NCBI GenBank assembly: GCA_949358305.1
Contig: OX442314.1
Span: forward strand, 55,873,369 to 55,933,368
DNA length: 60,000 nucleotides
DNA from: Strigamia acuminata
Lineage: Eukaryota; Arthropoda; Chilopoda; Geophilomorpha; Linotaeniidae
Direction of reading: 5' to 3'
Position numbers and translations under genes: made by a program
Shown: positions 1 through 10,300 of the stretch, one piece after another
Numbering within the stretch: position 1 is the stretch's first letter
How the letters are laid out: every line of letters begins with the position of its first letter
Notes under the pieces: model-generated
Told to the model about the DNA's origin: nothing
What the model saw: only the letters and a program-made list of their open reading frames with translations
The model's database searches: none

Positions 1-400
1 CGCCGACGGTCCCGTCACGGTCCCGTCACGGCGCGTGCGGGCCGTTAACGGGCCGCCAACGGTCCCGTCACGATCCCGTCACGGCCCGTGCGGGCCGTTA
101 ACGGGCCGCCGACGGTCCCGTCACGATCCCGTCACGGCCTGTGCGGGCCGTTAACGGCCCGTTAACGGCGTAAAACCAAAAACAGGATTCGAGATTAATG
201 TCTATGAATGTTGTACGCGTTTTCACGTACGTGTTGTCGGTTGTTGATTTTTTCGATTTACGCCGTAACGGCCCGTTAACGGCCCGTCAACGGCCCGCAT
301 GGAGTCGTTCGGGCCGTTAACGGGCCGCCGACGGTCCCGTCACGATCCCGTAACGGCCCGTTACGGCCAAGGGCCGTAACGGGATAACTGAGAGAGTCGG
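1..400. repeat. GC-rich 53-bp tandem repeat
   Basis: The block is built from recurring GGTCCCGTCACG and GGGCCGTTAACGGGCC words. The GTGCGGGCC word recurs at 35, 88 and 141, giving a 53-bp period. The array runs off the left edge and is interrupted around 170-265 by a less repetitive stretch. It is palindrome-rich (GTTAAC, GGGCC) and unlike the AT-rich DNA elsewhere. No gene was recognised; open frames here are by-products of GC richness. Confidence 0.75.
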
Positions 401-422
401 GTGCGAGACCACGTGACCCGGA

Positions 423-605
423 GTGTGGTTTTTGGGGGCGAGGGCCGTCCTCCGACCGCGCCGTGACGCGCCCCGGGTCGGATCAAGAGGCGACCCGGTC
501 GGAAACCGAACCTCGGGGTTCCTCGGGGCGTGGTTTTTTGGGGACGGGGGGAGGGGGGGATTGGGTCGCGTGCTCCGACCGCGCCGCAACGCGCCGTGGG
601 TCGGT
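423..605. repeat. Imperfect direct repeat, GC-rich
   Basis: Two related blocks (about 425-480 and 535-605) share TTTTTGGGG followed by CCGACCGCGCCG and a CGCGCC...GGTCGG end. They look like a diverged tandem pair of about 110 bp. No coding signal was seen. Confidence 0.45.
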
Positions 606-745
606 CACCAACCTTTGTCAATATTTTATAAATTTCCACGGAATTTCAACAATGTTTTACATAAGTCCGTCAAATCGGGCAGAAATATCCCGTACAATGT
701 CGCTGCAATTCTGTGGAAATTTATCAGATATTGACAAAATTCGGT
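606..745. repeat. Foldback (inverted-repeat) element
   Basis: The left arm (about 606-646, GGTCACC then TTTGTCAATATTTTATAAA) is the imperfect inverse of the right arm (about 707-745, GTGGAAATTTATC then GACAAAATTCGGTGAC). The whole can fold into one long hairpin with a ~60-nt loop, as expected of a small non-autonomous DNA element. A related TGACAAAAATTCCA word recurs near 918-932. Confidence 0.55.
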
Positions 746-1339
746 GACGGGCGGAAGGGCGATTCCCGGGCGGAAGAGAGAGAGAGAGAGAGAAAGGGGG
801 GACGGCCGGCGCCTACGCCGACGGGGCGCGGAGGGCGAGTGCACTGTTCACGCATGTGGGCGCGTGTGGACGCTCGATTTACTGGCGCGTTGGACAAGTC
901 AAAAAAAATTTCCCAATGTCTGACAAAAATTCCATCGAATCACGGCAATATTTGACAACACTTGCACAGATTTTTAGCAACATTCACCGGCGAGGTCGTT
1001 GATGAACTCGCTTTACCCCGATGAATCTCGCGCGACAACAACCCTGCGAAAATACCAAATCTCGTACGAATAATAAACACGGCGCAAACCGCACAAAAAT
1101 CCACGACATAAAATCGAATGTCGTCTATCGGCACTCTCAGCATTCCCCCGGACATTTTCCGGAAGAGTTTGGTCCGGCCGGAATCCGAGGAATAGTCACT
1201 CCCAAAGTGCGGATTTTGCGGGTGCACTCGCTTCCGAAGGATATATATATGAAAGGTAGGTAAAAGGTAAATCGGAATGGGTGAAGGGAAATGGAAATGT
1301 AAAGGTATGATGAAAGCTGGCTGGAATCGGCGAGGTCGT

Positions 1340-2089
1340 CTGTTGTTTCGTTCGCGTCCAAGATGGCGTCGTCGTTGTGGCAACGCGATGTCGTCTTGGG
1401 CCGGCGTGGCAATATGGCGTCCTCGGCTCGTCTCTGGCTGGTCCTTCGGGCTCACGCTGGTCGGGCGCGAGTGAATGCTTAGTTAAAAGGCTTACTTCGG
1501 GCTGTTGTCTAGGTTTTTGTGTGGTGTCCGGCGATCACACAGCGGCGGACTCTTCTGGCTCCCGGCGATCACACAGCGGCGGGAACGCTCGTCGTGGTTT
1601 AACTGCAGTTTAGGCTTGTGCGACCGTTTGTCTGCACAACTCGCTAAACTGGAGTGGTTTTTACTATTTCTAGCTGGTGTGCTAAAATAGTGTGGTAATC
1701 TTATCTCGCAGGTTACTCTGCGGAGTTTGACACTGACCAAACGTACTCACGGTAAATTGTCCTTTGTCCTTGGTCAATCCCAGTATATTTTACTTGGGCC
1801 TGATCTTGTAGGACGACGGGTTTACGTGTGTTTCTCGTTTGATGGTTGTGTTGGTTCTGCCCGCTCAGTGCAAGGCACATTCCTTTGCACAAAGCGAGGT
1901 TGACAGGTGACCGGAATCACCCAATGGTGGGGTGGACGAGCCATCCCCACTCCCTCAGGGCAGACGCCTGTCCATTGACTAGATGTCAATGCACTGAGGG
2001 AAGGGAGACGCGCTTGCGGCTCCCCTTACACCCGAAACGAGGTCACGAGAGAAACTCTTCGTTGACCCCGGTCCAGTCGGGTCACAACA
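1340..2089 (-). repeat. Solo LTR-like block related to gypsy-1
   Basis: Read on the minus strand it begins TGTTGTGACCC at 2089, close to the TGTGGTGACCC start of the gypsy-1 LTR. It shares other landmarks in the same order: CTGTTGTCTAGG (about 1501) and CAAGATGGCGTCGTCG (about 1359), which match the gypsy-1 LTR at about 2994 and 2868. A 40-bp internal duplication with GGCGATCACACAGCGGCGG lies at 1530-1590. The far end is not defined, and no polypurine tract or primer site flanks it. A diverged solo LTR is the best reading. Confidence 0.45.
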
Positions 2090-2666
2090 GCCTTTAGTGT
2101 ACGATCGTAACTGACTGGCGATGTCACAACGTCGAAGGTAGGAAAATACTTGCTTAAAATTCACTCGTGTCTCACATTTTGGGTTTAAGTTCAGTCCCAA
2201 GTCGTGGTTTTATGTGAAATTTTTTACCTTCACTTAATTCGAGTGCAATTGCCGCGTTGGTCGTGTGTGCTAATTCAATGGCAAAATCTCGGATCCGGGA
2301 GAATTCTGGAATTTTTACGGGAAATTGGATTTTGTAATTTTTCAAATTCGGGAGGCCTTAGATGAATTTGATTGATTCAGTTCAGTTTTAACATTTTGTG
2401 GTACATTTCGTTAATACTTTTGCTATCTTGTTGCATGACATGAGGGAGTACATTTAAACGAGCCATCTCATGGTCATGGTCACAATTTGTTTTGATTTTT
2501 GTTTTTTTTACTATAATTGTTCACTACATGCGCCTAGTGTTTTTTCTACATGGGTGAATAATATCAACTTTTAGAATACGAAATGAATTTTACGATATTA
2601 AATTCTTATTTGTGAATTAATCCAGAGTTGTGAGTACATTACCGTACATTTATGTGCACATTACTC

Positions 2667-3484
2667 TGTCGCGTCCTACCTGGTGATAGGTTTAATGAGC
2701 TAACGTGTATTACTTTACCTGTGATCCTACTAAATATGTAAATTACCCAAATGAATACTAAGTATATGTAAATGAACAAACAGGTTTATTCAATAGGCGT
2801 AAGCCTTAAAATACACTCAGTATAAAACTAGAGTCGACTTGGTCAGAGTCGAACAAAGGATTTCTCAAGATGGCGTCGTCGGTTCCGCGTGGTCGGCGGA
2901 ACAAAGGCGGCGTCTCGAGTTGTCGTAAATTCGTCACGGATTCGTCGTTCACGGACGCGGTGGAATGCTCTTTCGAGTCTTCTATCCGTGCCTGTTGTCT
3001 AGGGGTTGGTTTTAGCGTCGCAAGGCTCCGTCCAGAAACGTGGAGTTTCTTACAGGGCACTCGGACACTTCGCAATGGAAATAATCGTGGGTCGATTATT
3101 CGGTGTGAATCCACAAGGGTTATTTTCCTGCTTTCGCGGGGAAATAACACGCAGTGTAAATTCGTGAGAGTTACAGTTGCACTGGAATCAGCGGTCCTCG
3201 ATCAATCCTAACTTTTGGTGGAGTTGGCCTGACGGTGAGGTAGTTGCTGTGTTCTTGGTGTCGTTTGTGTAAGTTCTGCTTGTAGAGCGCGAAACTCTAC
3301 CTGATATAGGCCAGGGTGAGGGGCCTGGCTCGGCCAATGGGGGCCGGCCACGCGTCACCTCACCCCCTCGGGGCACGCGCTTCCCAGGGGGGGAAGGCGG
3401 AGCCAACGCGAGGGAACTGACCTTTCCTAGTGACTCATGCGGATGGCGTCCACTGGAGGGACGACCACCCGCAGGGTCACCACA
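2667..3484 (-). repeat. gypsy-1 3' LTR
   Basis: This 818-bp LTR matches 14712-15529 base for base as far as I can read. On the element's strand it starts TGTGGTGACC and ends GGACGCGACA, so it has TG...CA ends. An AATAAA signal on that strand lies at 2785-2790 and can serve as the polyadenylation signal. A CCTATATCAG stretch near 3300-3312 is a possible TATA region. The open frames seen in both LTR copies are not genes. Confidence 0.95.
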
Positions 3485-3498
3485 CGTCCCTCCCTCAG
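3485..3498 (-). other. gypsy-1 polypurine tract
   Basis: On the minus strand the purine run GAGGGAGGGACG directly precedes the 3' LTR, the expected place for the plus-strand primer of reverse transcription. Confidence 0.8.
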
Positions 3499-3520
3499 CT
3501 TCGATCATCGATCGGGGCGA

Positions 3521-6343
3521 TTACCCTATCTGATCCCTCAGCGCGATGGCGGGCAACTTTCCCCCGCGGGGGCGTAGGATTGGGAGATTAACTGCTGGCG
3601 GCGGCGGAGGAAGGCCATCAGGCAGTGACGTGGTCAGATTCGCTGGATTCTCCGATTCGTTAATGAAGAATTGAGCGTGGCCGGGAGGTCCGTCCGTGCC
3701 GCCTCTTCTTTCATGTACCCAGATTTGGGTCGAAGCGGGGAAGCGGCCGGGACATCGACGCATCCGATGTGATTCCGGCGGTGTGAGGGGCTCTCGGTGA
3801 GCCCGCTGGAGCCGCTGGTGGAGGATCGGGTCGTTGGTCAACCTTATCTCCTTTGCCATCCATTGCAGGAAAGATTCACCTTGGCGGTGGGTGGCCAGCA
3901 ACGCTTGACGAGTCGCCTCCGACATCCGTAGGTTAGGATACTCCACCTCCAGTCGTAAGTAGAGCTGGGTTGGCGCGGGCGCCGGTGGAGGCAGAGGCGG
4001 TGGAGACGGTGGCAATGGAATTTCCAGCGGTGGAGTGGTTTCCTCCAAGGACAGGGTGTCCATGCTCGTCGAAGGTGGCGAGGGCGACGGCAGCGGGGGA
4101 GTCTGGGGTCCCTTACGTGATCGCTTCGGGATTAGCTTCGGCCGCATACTCGCCCTTCGTTCCTTCGGGAATACAGGCTTCGGAGTCGGGATATAACTCC
4201 GGGCGGCAGACTCGGGAGGAACCGTCTCGGCCACCACGATGGGGCGGACGGCTTCTTCCTTAGCGGGCGCCTCTTCGGCGACCTTTCGTAGCAACGTCGG
4301 GTGGACCCCTGGGTTTTTGTAGCGGAACGCCATCGAACGCATCTTCGCGAACTGGAAATTCGGGTTTTCCATGGAGCGGGCCAGCTCGAACCGGAGGTCG
4401 GCCGCGGCTGGCGTAAACTCGGCCCAAAGTTGGTAGAGGGCCCTGTTCAGAAAGACGCCCTCTCTGTCGATTATGGTCCAGGCGGCCATCGACTGTCGGC
4501 CGTCCAGGAAGAGGGCGGGAGACAGGATTTCAGACATCACGCGTGTTACTTCGGCGTTTAAGCTGCTTCGGCTGAGCGGCAGGGCGCGGTTTGGATCTGC
4601 CGAAAAAGTGGCGGATAGTTTGCGCATTTGGGCTATCGCCCAATTGATGTGCTCCGTCTGAGCGGCGTCAGCCTGCGTCAAGGCCCGTTCGGCGGTAGCG
4701 GGGTGTTCACATTCAGCCTGGTGGGCCTGTAGTTCTCCCAAGGTGGGATTCGCTGCCTCTCGTCGATTTCGGGCATCCCGCTCTTTCTCCTCGTACCACA
4801 TGGCGTCACGAGCCGGCCTCGGTGCCTGAGTTGGCGGAGGAACTGGCGGGGGAGCTAGTCCTGGTGGTTGGTGCGGGACGTATTCTAGGAACGCCTCGCC
4901 TGGTCGCATGTTTCCAGGGGGCGCCCATCTAGTTATGGCTGGTGGTGGGGCCTCGAGGAGAGGCGGCCAGCTTGGTTGGACAGGATGGAAGGTTGGTGCG
5001 GACGGCGCAGCTACTGTTTGGCCTGTGGAGGGCGCCGGCCGGTTTGCGGAGAATCCGCGAAAGGCGTTGGTGAGCACTTCGGCCAGTTCTCTTCGAGACA
5101 TGGGCTGTTCCGTTTTTGGCCCTTCGTCCAAATCCATTTTTTCTTCAATGGTTTCACACCATCCTTCTGGTCCTCTCTTCCGATTGGAGGACGACACGGC
5201 TGCGGGTCCGGCTCTCGGCGAGTCCGAACTACCGGCGGCGGTCGGCCTCTTCTCGGCGGCGGCGAGTTTCGCCAGCAGGGTTTGCATTCTTTGCCTGCGG
5301 CGGGCTCTGCTCTTCCGGTTGCGCCTGGTGTTGGCGGGTTCGACGTGCGAAGGGGGTACCGAGTCTCTTCGGATTTTGTACGGGGGTTCCGCTTGGTCGA
5401 ACATGGTCGATTCTTCGTCCGACGGCCGGACGGTGCGCACTAGGAAGAGAGAGGGCGCGGCTGCGGTAGCCGCTTGTCTCTCCTGTTCGTTGACTTGGTC
5501 GCTCCACGAGTTGGACGGTCCGGCTTCTGGATCCAGTCGCAATTCCTTGGATGAGGCGGGTACGATCACAACTGAGCGCAGGCCTCTCGACTGGACGACC
5601 GTTTGAGTTCTCGAGTCGCCACTGTTCGAATGGCTGGGATGCGTCCCACTCGTCGACGGGCCGCTCTCCTCGGTGGAGAGGGCCTGCCTAATCTGAGCGG
5701 GGCCGCCGTTTGAGCTTGAGGCCTGTCTCTTCAGCCTCCTGACTCGTGTGCCGCTCTGTAGGATACCGACACGATGCAGTTGCCACATCTCGGCTTGAGT
5801 GGCGATAAAGCCGACGGGCGGCACCCACGGTGTTGCTTGGCGGTCTTCTCGGGCCTCCCGTAACCATTCTTTGATTTCTTCCGTCGAGAAACCATTCCGC
5901 TCCAAAACTCGTATTACGGCACTGGTTGCCGTTCGCTCTAGGTGAGCGATCTCCTCGCGGACGATTCGTCTCCGCTCTTCTGGCGTTGCGGCGTTGCGCC
6001 ACCGAAGGCCGGTGTGCTCGTCCGCTTCGGTACCACCGTACCGGGCTCGAAGTAGCTCTGAAAAAATAGGGCTCGACGGATCGAAATCGGGATCGATCCG
6101 TGGCCCCACCCTTTCTCGTATTTGCCTGGGCAAACATTCGACCAGCGTCCTGGGTCGGTCAAAGAATTCTTCGATCGCTCGGGAGTAGCGTAATCTCAGG
6201 GCCCAGACATCGGTGTCCTCCTCTGGATAGGCTAACCGGATAAATTCTGGCATCGCTAGCCGGAAGATGTTGCCCTTGGTGGGCACTGTAGACGGCAGGG
6301 CGTCCCATGATTGTAGCGGGTCGATCTGAAGCATTAAATACAT
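3521..6343 (-). CDS. gypsy-1 third ORF, unknown function
   Basis: This open frame of 940 codons lies 3' of pol, where envelope genes sit in some elements. It has no hydrophobic segment long enough for a membrane anchor and no signal peptide or furin-like site, so it is not an obvious envelope. The first ~200 residues are charged and helical-looking. The middle (about 200-450) is Ser/Gly/Pro-rich and probably disordered, with a basic NTRRNRKSRARRRQR patch near residue 345. The next part has proline tracts (VPPPTQAPRP) and a more globular stretch around 560-670. The C-terminal third has further proline runs. In-frame ATGs lie at codons 1 and 4, and a good splice acceptor follows codon 6 (exon start 6325), so the native protein may begin on an upstream exon at 6869-6988. 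I recognise no family. Confidence 0.75.
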   Translation of the reverse strand: MYLMLQIDPLQSWDALPSTVPTKGNIFRLAMPEFIRLAYPEEDTDVWALRLRYSRAIEEFFDRPRTLVECLPRQIRERVGPRIDPDFDPSSPIFSELLRARYGGTEADEHTGLRWRNAATPEERRRIVREEIAHLERTATSAVIRVLERNGFSTEEIKEWLREAREDRQATPWVPPVGFIATQAEMWQLHRVGILQSGTRVRRLKRQASSSNGGPAQIRQALSTEESGPSTSGTHPSHSNSGDSRTQTVVQSRGLRSVVIVPASSKELRLDPEAGPSNSWSDQVNEQERQAATAAAPSLFLVRTVRPSDEESTMFDQAEPPYKIRRDSVPPSHVEPANTRRNRKSRARRRQRMQTLLAKLAAAEKRPTAAGSSDSPRAGPAAVSSSNRKRGPEGWCETIEEKMDLDEGPKTEQPMSRRELAEVLTNAFRGFSANRPAPSTGQTVAAPSAPTFHPVQPSWPPLLEAPPPAITRWAPPGNMRPGEAFLEYVPHQPPGLAPPPVPPPTQAPRPARDAMWYEEKERDARNRREAANPTLGELQAHQAECEHPATAERALTQADAAQTEHINWAIAQMRKLSATFSADPNRALPLSRSSLNAEVTRVMSEILSPALFLDGRQSMAAWTIIDREGVFLNRALYQLWAEFTPAAADLRFELARSMENPNFQFAKMRSMAFRYKNPGVHPTLLRKVAEEAPAKEEAVRPIVVAETVPPESAARSYIPTPKPVFPKERRASMRPKLIPKRSRKGPQTPPLPSPSPPSTSMDTLSLEETTPPLEIPLPPSPPPLPPPAPAPTQLYLRLEVEYPNLRMSEATRQALLATHRQGESFLQWMAKEIRLTNDPILHQRLQRAHREPLTPPESHRMRRCPGRFPASTQIWVHERRGGTDGPPGHAQFFINESENPANLTTSLPDGLPPPPPAVNLPILRPRGGKLPAIALRDQIG

Positions 6344-6868
6344 TTTAATTTTGGTACCCTTTTTATAAATATTTGGAATAAAAATTGTGAGATCGGCGGT
6401 GGCACCAAAATTTCTTTCGGTTGTGGCCGCTCCTCTCTGTCCTGATTATTCGCAGGTCCGCGGTGGTTGGCCGCTGGTGTAGCTCAGTCTTTCTCTTGCT
6501 ACCTTTTTTAGATTCAGGAGGTCCGCTCAAAATAACGTTGCGTAATATAAAAGAATCGGTTGTTTTTATTTAGGCTTTTCTACTCGTATTTAATTTATCA
6601 TGAAGTTTCAACGTTACTTTAAGGTTTTAATTTTTTTTTTTAAGTTTTAGCGACGCCATCTTGGCAAACAATTCCTTTGTCTGGGTTTGGAGATCGGAGA
6701 TCTTCGAGCACGAAAAAGGTTTCCGCGCCCGAGCTCCGATTCTACCGAAAATCAACAAAATAAATACAAAAAAGAATTCATCAGTCAAGTTATCACGCGC
6801 CACAATCCGACATGGTGTCGGATGTCGGCGGATTACATTTTCGATCTTACGGGAAGATCTTATGTTAC

Positions 6869-6988
6869 CTGTGGTTGTTGCTCCGGCTCATCCCAATCTT
6901 CCTCCTCCGCCTCGATGACCAGTCCTTTGCTCTCGTCTCTGGAGGACGAGGCGTCGGGGTCAATTCTCGGGTTGCGTCGATCGGCCAT
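6869..6988 (-). CDS. Candidate 5' coding exon of the gypsy-1 third ORF
   Basis: A short open frame starts at an ATG at 6988 (MADRRNPRID...) and is acidic, ending in a Glu/Asp/Gln-rich stretch. It ends at CAG followed by GTAACA on the minus strand (6868-6863), a plausible splice donor. The acceptor CTTCAG at 6331-6326 opens the third ORF. Both junctions fall between codons, so removing the 543-nt interval would keep the frame. This is inferred from splice signals and phase only; no transcript evidence is available. Confidence 0.45.
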
Positions 6989-7390
6989 AAAGAAAAACTC
7001 AGATTGCTCAACTTGAAAGAAAGAGGTTTTTTCTACTTTCACGGTGAAAGAGAGAGAACGCGTGCTTTTGCCTTCAAGAAAACAAACGGAAGTGGAACCG
7101 ACCGGCGCAGAGGATTATGGGTCACGGACGCGTCTCGTACGGTACGAGACTTGTCCGTGCGAGCGTAGAGCTACGGGGACGACGTGTGTGATCGAGCCGT
7201 GCGCATGTTACGCTACGGGGTTTCGACCGATACGTCATGCAATCTCGCTTTTCGATATTGACGGTGATAACTGACGACGAAATTCGGACTTAGCCGAATT
7301 TTATGTCTCGACATGCGTTGCAGCTCTCGTAAGTGAATTTCTTCAACTTTACGACGCCGCAATCACATGTCTTGACCTTTTTATTTCTTT
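6989..7390. other. gypsy-1 spacer between pol and the third ORF
   Basis: About 400 bp between the pol stop and the candidate exon hold no convincing ORF on the element's strand. The spacer may carry a subgenomic promoter or splice signals; none is clearly recognisable. Confidence 0.4.
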
Positions 7391-10300
7391 CTAGTTTCTC
7401 CCGGTGATTTTTCCGTCTTGGATGAACGGATTCTTCGATTTTCGCGGTCGAAGGTTGCGTTTTTGCTCGCGAGTGGTATCGGCTCCCACTTGGTCGCTCA
7501 TCTCCGATGTTGCGGTATTGTTTACTTCCTTTAATTTTGTTTTTTCTTTTTCAGAAGTATTTTCTTCTGCTTCCTCCCTCTCCGAGACTGTTTGCTCCGC
7601 TTGATCGGGAGCATCTGTGGGTTGGGATTCGGCGTCGAAAAATTCGTCATCTTCGTCTGCTCCTTCGCCAATTTCGTTGTTATTTTGGAATGTGTCGACC
7701 ACTGTGCCACCTTGGCCGCTGTGCGTCTGACCTTCCAGCCATATTTCTTGGCGAAATTCTGGTAGATATGGTTTCAATTCCCGGCCGTTGATCGACTGGA
7801 AGTTTTTATTATCTGTTAATCTGCGCAATTGGTAGGCGTTGCCGCCGTGTTCTGCCACAATTACATAGGGTCCGTCCCTTTTGTCGGCCAGACCCGCGGC
7901 AATGCCCCTCGCAGCATTCGATAATATGTGTGTTTCCTTCCACACCAGGTCGTTGACCTTGAAATTCGTAAAATCCAATTCTCCTTCTTTTTCTGCGACT
8001 CTTTCCCGTAGGTCAAAGATGTGAGTCATTAGGTGCTGATATGTGTCGGAAATTGTCTGTTCCAAACGGCATACGTACTCGTGTGGGTTAGCGGGGTCCA
8101 GTACATTCACTGCCTCCGCAACTCGTGGGTCCCACGGCATTCTTAGTTCGCGAGCGAAATTAAGAAACGCCGGTGAGAAGTCGCGTGTTCGTGATACGGT
8201 GGAGCGAATGCTGAACGCTATCTCACGTAGATACTCATCCCACCGATTGTGTACGTCGGTGAACACCGTCAAAGCGTATTTTACGTCTTTGTTTAGCCTT
8301 TCCACGAGGTTCGTTTGAGGATTATAAGTGGAGGTGTTTGAAATCTCCATCTTAAATTTCTTGCAGAACTCCTTGTATATTTTGGACCTGAATTGGGGCC
8401 CGTTATTGGAAATGAGCTTCCGAGGAAACCCAAATCGCAACGCCACGTCGTAAAGACACTCGGCGATATATTCCGCCGAGGGCTTCGCGAGGGCGTACAA
8501 CTCGGGCCAACGGGTCGCTACGTCCATAATTACAAGTATATACATGTTGCGGTTGCTTGTTGTGGGCTTGGGGCCCATCAAGTCAACACTCCAACAGTCA
8601 AAGGGAGCATAGGGGCCGAGAGACATTGTGTTTCTGGCCACTTTGTCGCGAGGTCGACATGCTTGGCACCGGGAGCAGTGACGAATAAATTTCGTTATTT
8701 TCTGGCGGGCTCCGGGCCAAAAAAAAATCTGCTTCACGCGGTACAATGTTCTTGTTATGCCGGCGTGGCTAGCGAGTGGGTGCCCGTGCATCAGCCACAG
8801 CAATCGGGTGTGTAGCGAGACAGGCACCACCACTTTTATCGCGTTTCCCGCTCCGCTAAGGTCGTCCTGAAACGTCGGGTGGTATTTGAGTAGCAACCCG
8901 TCGTCTATCAGGTAGCTGGTGGCTTCCTTGGCAAATTGCTTTCTGCGATGAGGATTCGTCATGTCGACCGGATATTCCCCCTTTTCTAGGAATCGAGTCA
9001 TTATCTGACATTTGGCGTCGGTCGCCTGATGTTCGATGAACTCGAGTCTTGTTGGCGGCGCGTATTGCGTTTTCTTTTCTATTGTGGCCGTGAAGGCTCG
9101 CAGCGGAGTTTTTGGGGCCTCTGGGACGACCGGAGGTTTTGTTTCCGTGATTGTGTCGGTTGTTCCAGCTGGCTGGTACGTCCGAGTCCAGAAACCACAA
9201 AAAGTCTTATCAGCGGGCTCCATCACGGGCAATTCGTTCGCTTTACGGAGGCGCCAAATCCGTCTGGGCGTCGGACAATAAAGTAGACGCGAATCGTCTT
9301 CGCCGTCGTCGTCCGGACCATGGGGGTCGGACGCCGGGGCTCGCGATAAAGCGTCGGCTACCTGATTGAATTTTCCGGGGCGATATGTTATTGTTATGTC
9401 GCACGCCATGAGTTCGAGTTGCCATCTGGCGAGTCTGCCGGATGGTTCTTTTAACTTCATCAACCAACTTAATGCCTGATGATCGGTCTGCACCTCGAAA
9501 TTCGTATACTCTAGGTAGTCACGAAATTTCCGAACAGCCCATATTACGGCTAAGCACTCCAGTTCTGTAGCCGTGTAGTTTTTCTCGGCTCCCTGTATTT
9601 TTCGACTTATGAACATACAGGGTACTTCTTGCTCCACTCCGTTGTACGTGTGTTTTTGCAAGAGGGCTGCTCCCAAGCCAACCCGGCTGGCGTCGGTATG
9701 CAGTACGAACGGTCGGTTTAGATCGGGTAGCGGCATTTTGTCGACGTCGGCCAGCATTTGTTTTATGGCGCTGAAGGCGGCCTCGCATTCGGCTGTCCAC
9801 GCGAACTCGCGGTCGGTTCGCAGGAGGTCCGTTACGGGCGCGGCTACTTCTGCCAAATTGGGGAGCAGCCTGCCGAAAAAATTAATCATCCCCATGAATC
9901 TCTGGACTCCCTTTATATCTTCGGGTGCCGGGAATCCATTTATTGCTCGTACTTTTTCGGGATCAATGGCGATCCCTTCAACTCCGATGCGATAGCCTAG
10001 GAAGGCAAGTTCTTTTCTACAGAACTTGCTCTTTCCGGGGTGGACATGGAGTCCAGCTTTGGCTAAACGGGAGACCACTCGGTCTATGTGCTCTATGTGC
10101 TCCTCAAAAGTGTCCGACGCAATAATGATATCGTCGAGATATGCCCATACGAAATCATGTAACATATCTCCGAGGACGCCTTCGATTAACTTTTGAAATG
10201 TGCTCGGTGCGTTCACTAGTCCGAATGGCATTACGTTGAACATTAATCGCCCTATAGGCGAGTAAAACGCTGTCTTTAGCTTATCTTCTGGTCGGAGTTC

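Noticed and set aside
940-1455. A 171-codon minus-strand gene
   Set aside because: Arg/Ser/Pro-rich frame over the LTR-like block, without family motifs or plausible start context.
4908-5606. Plus-strand ORF of 232 codons
   Set aside because: It is the antisense shadow of the gypsy-1 third ORF in GC-rich sequence.
3521-6343. Envelope gene of an errantivirus-like element
   Set aside because: There are no signal peptide, transmembrane anchor, fusion peptide or cleavage site; position alone is not enough.
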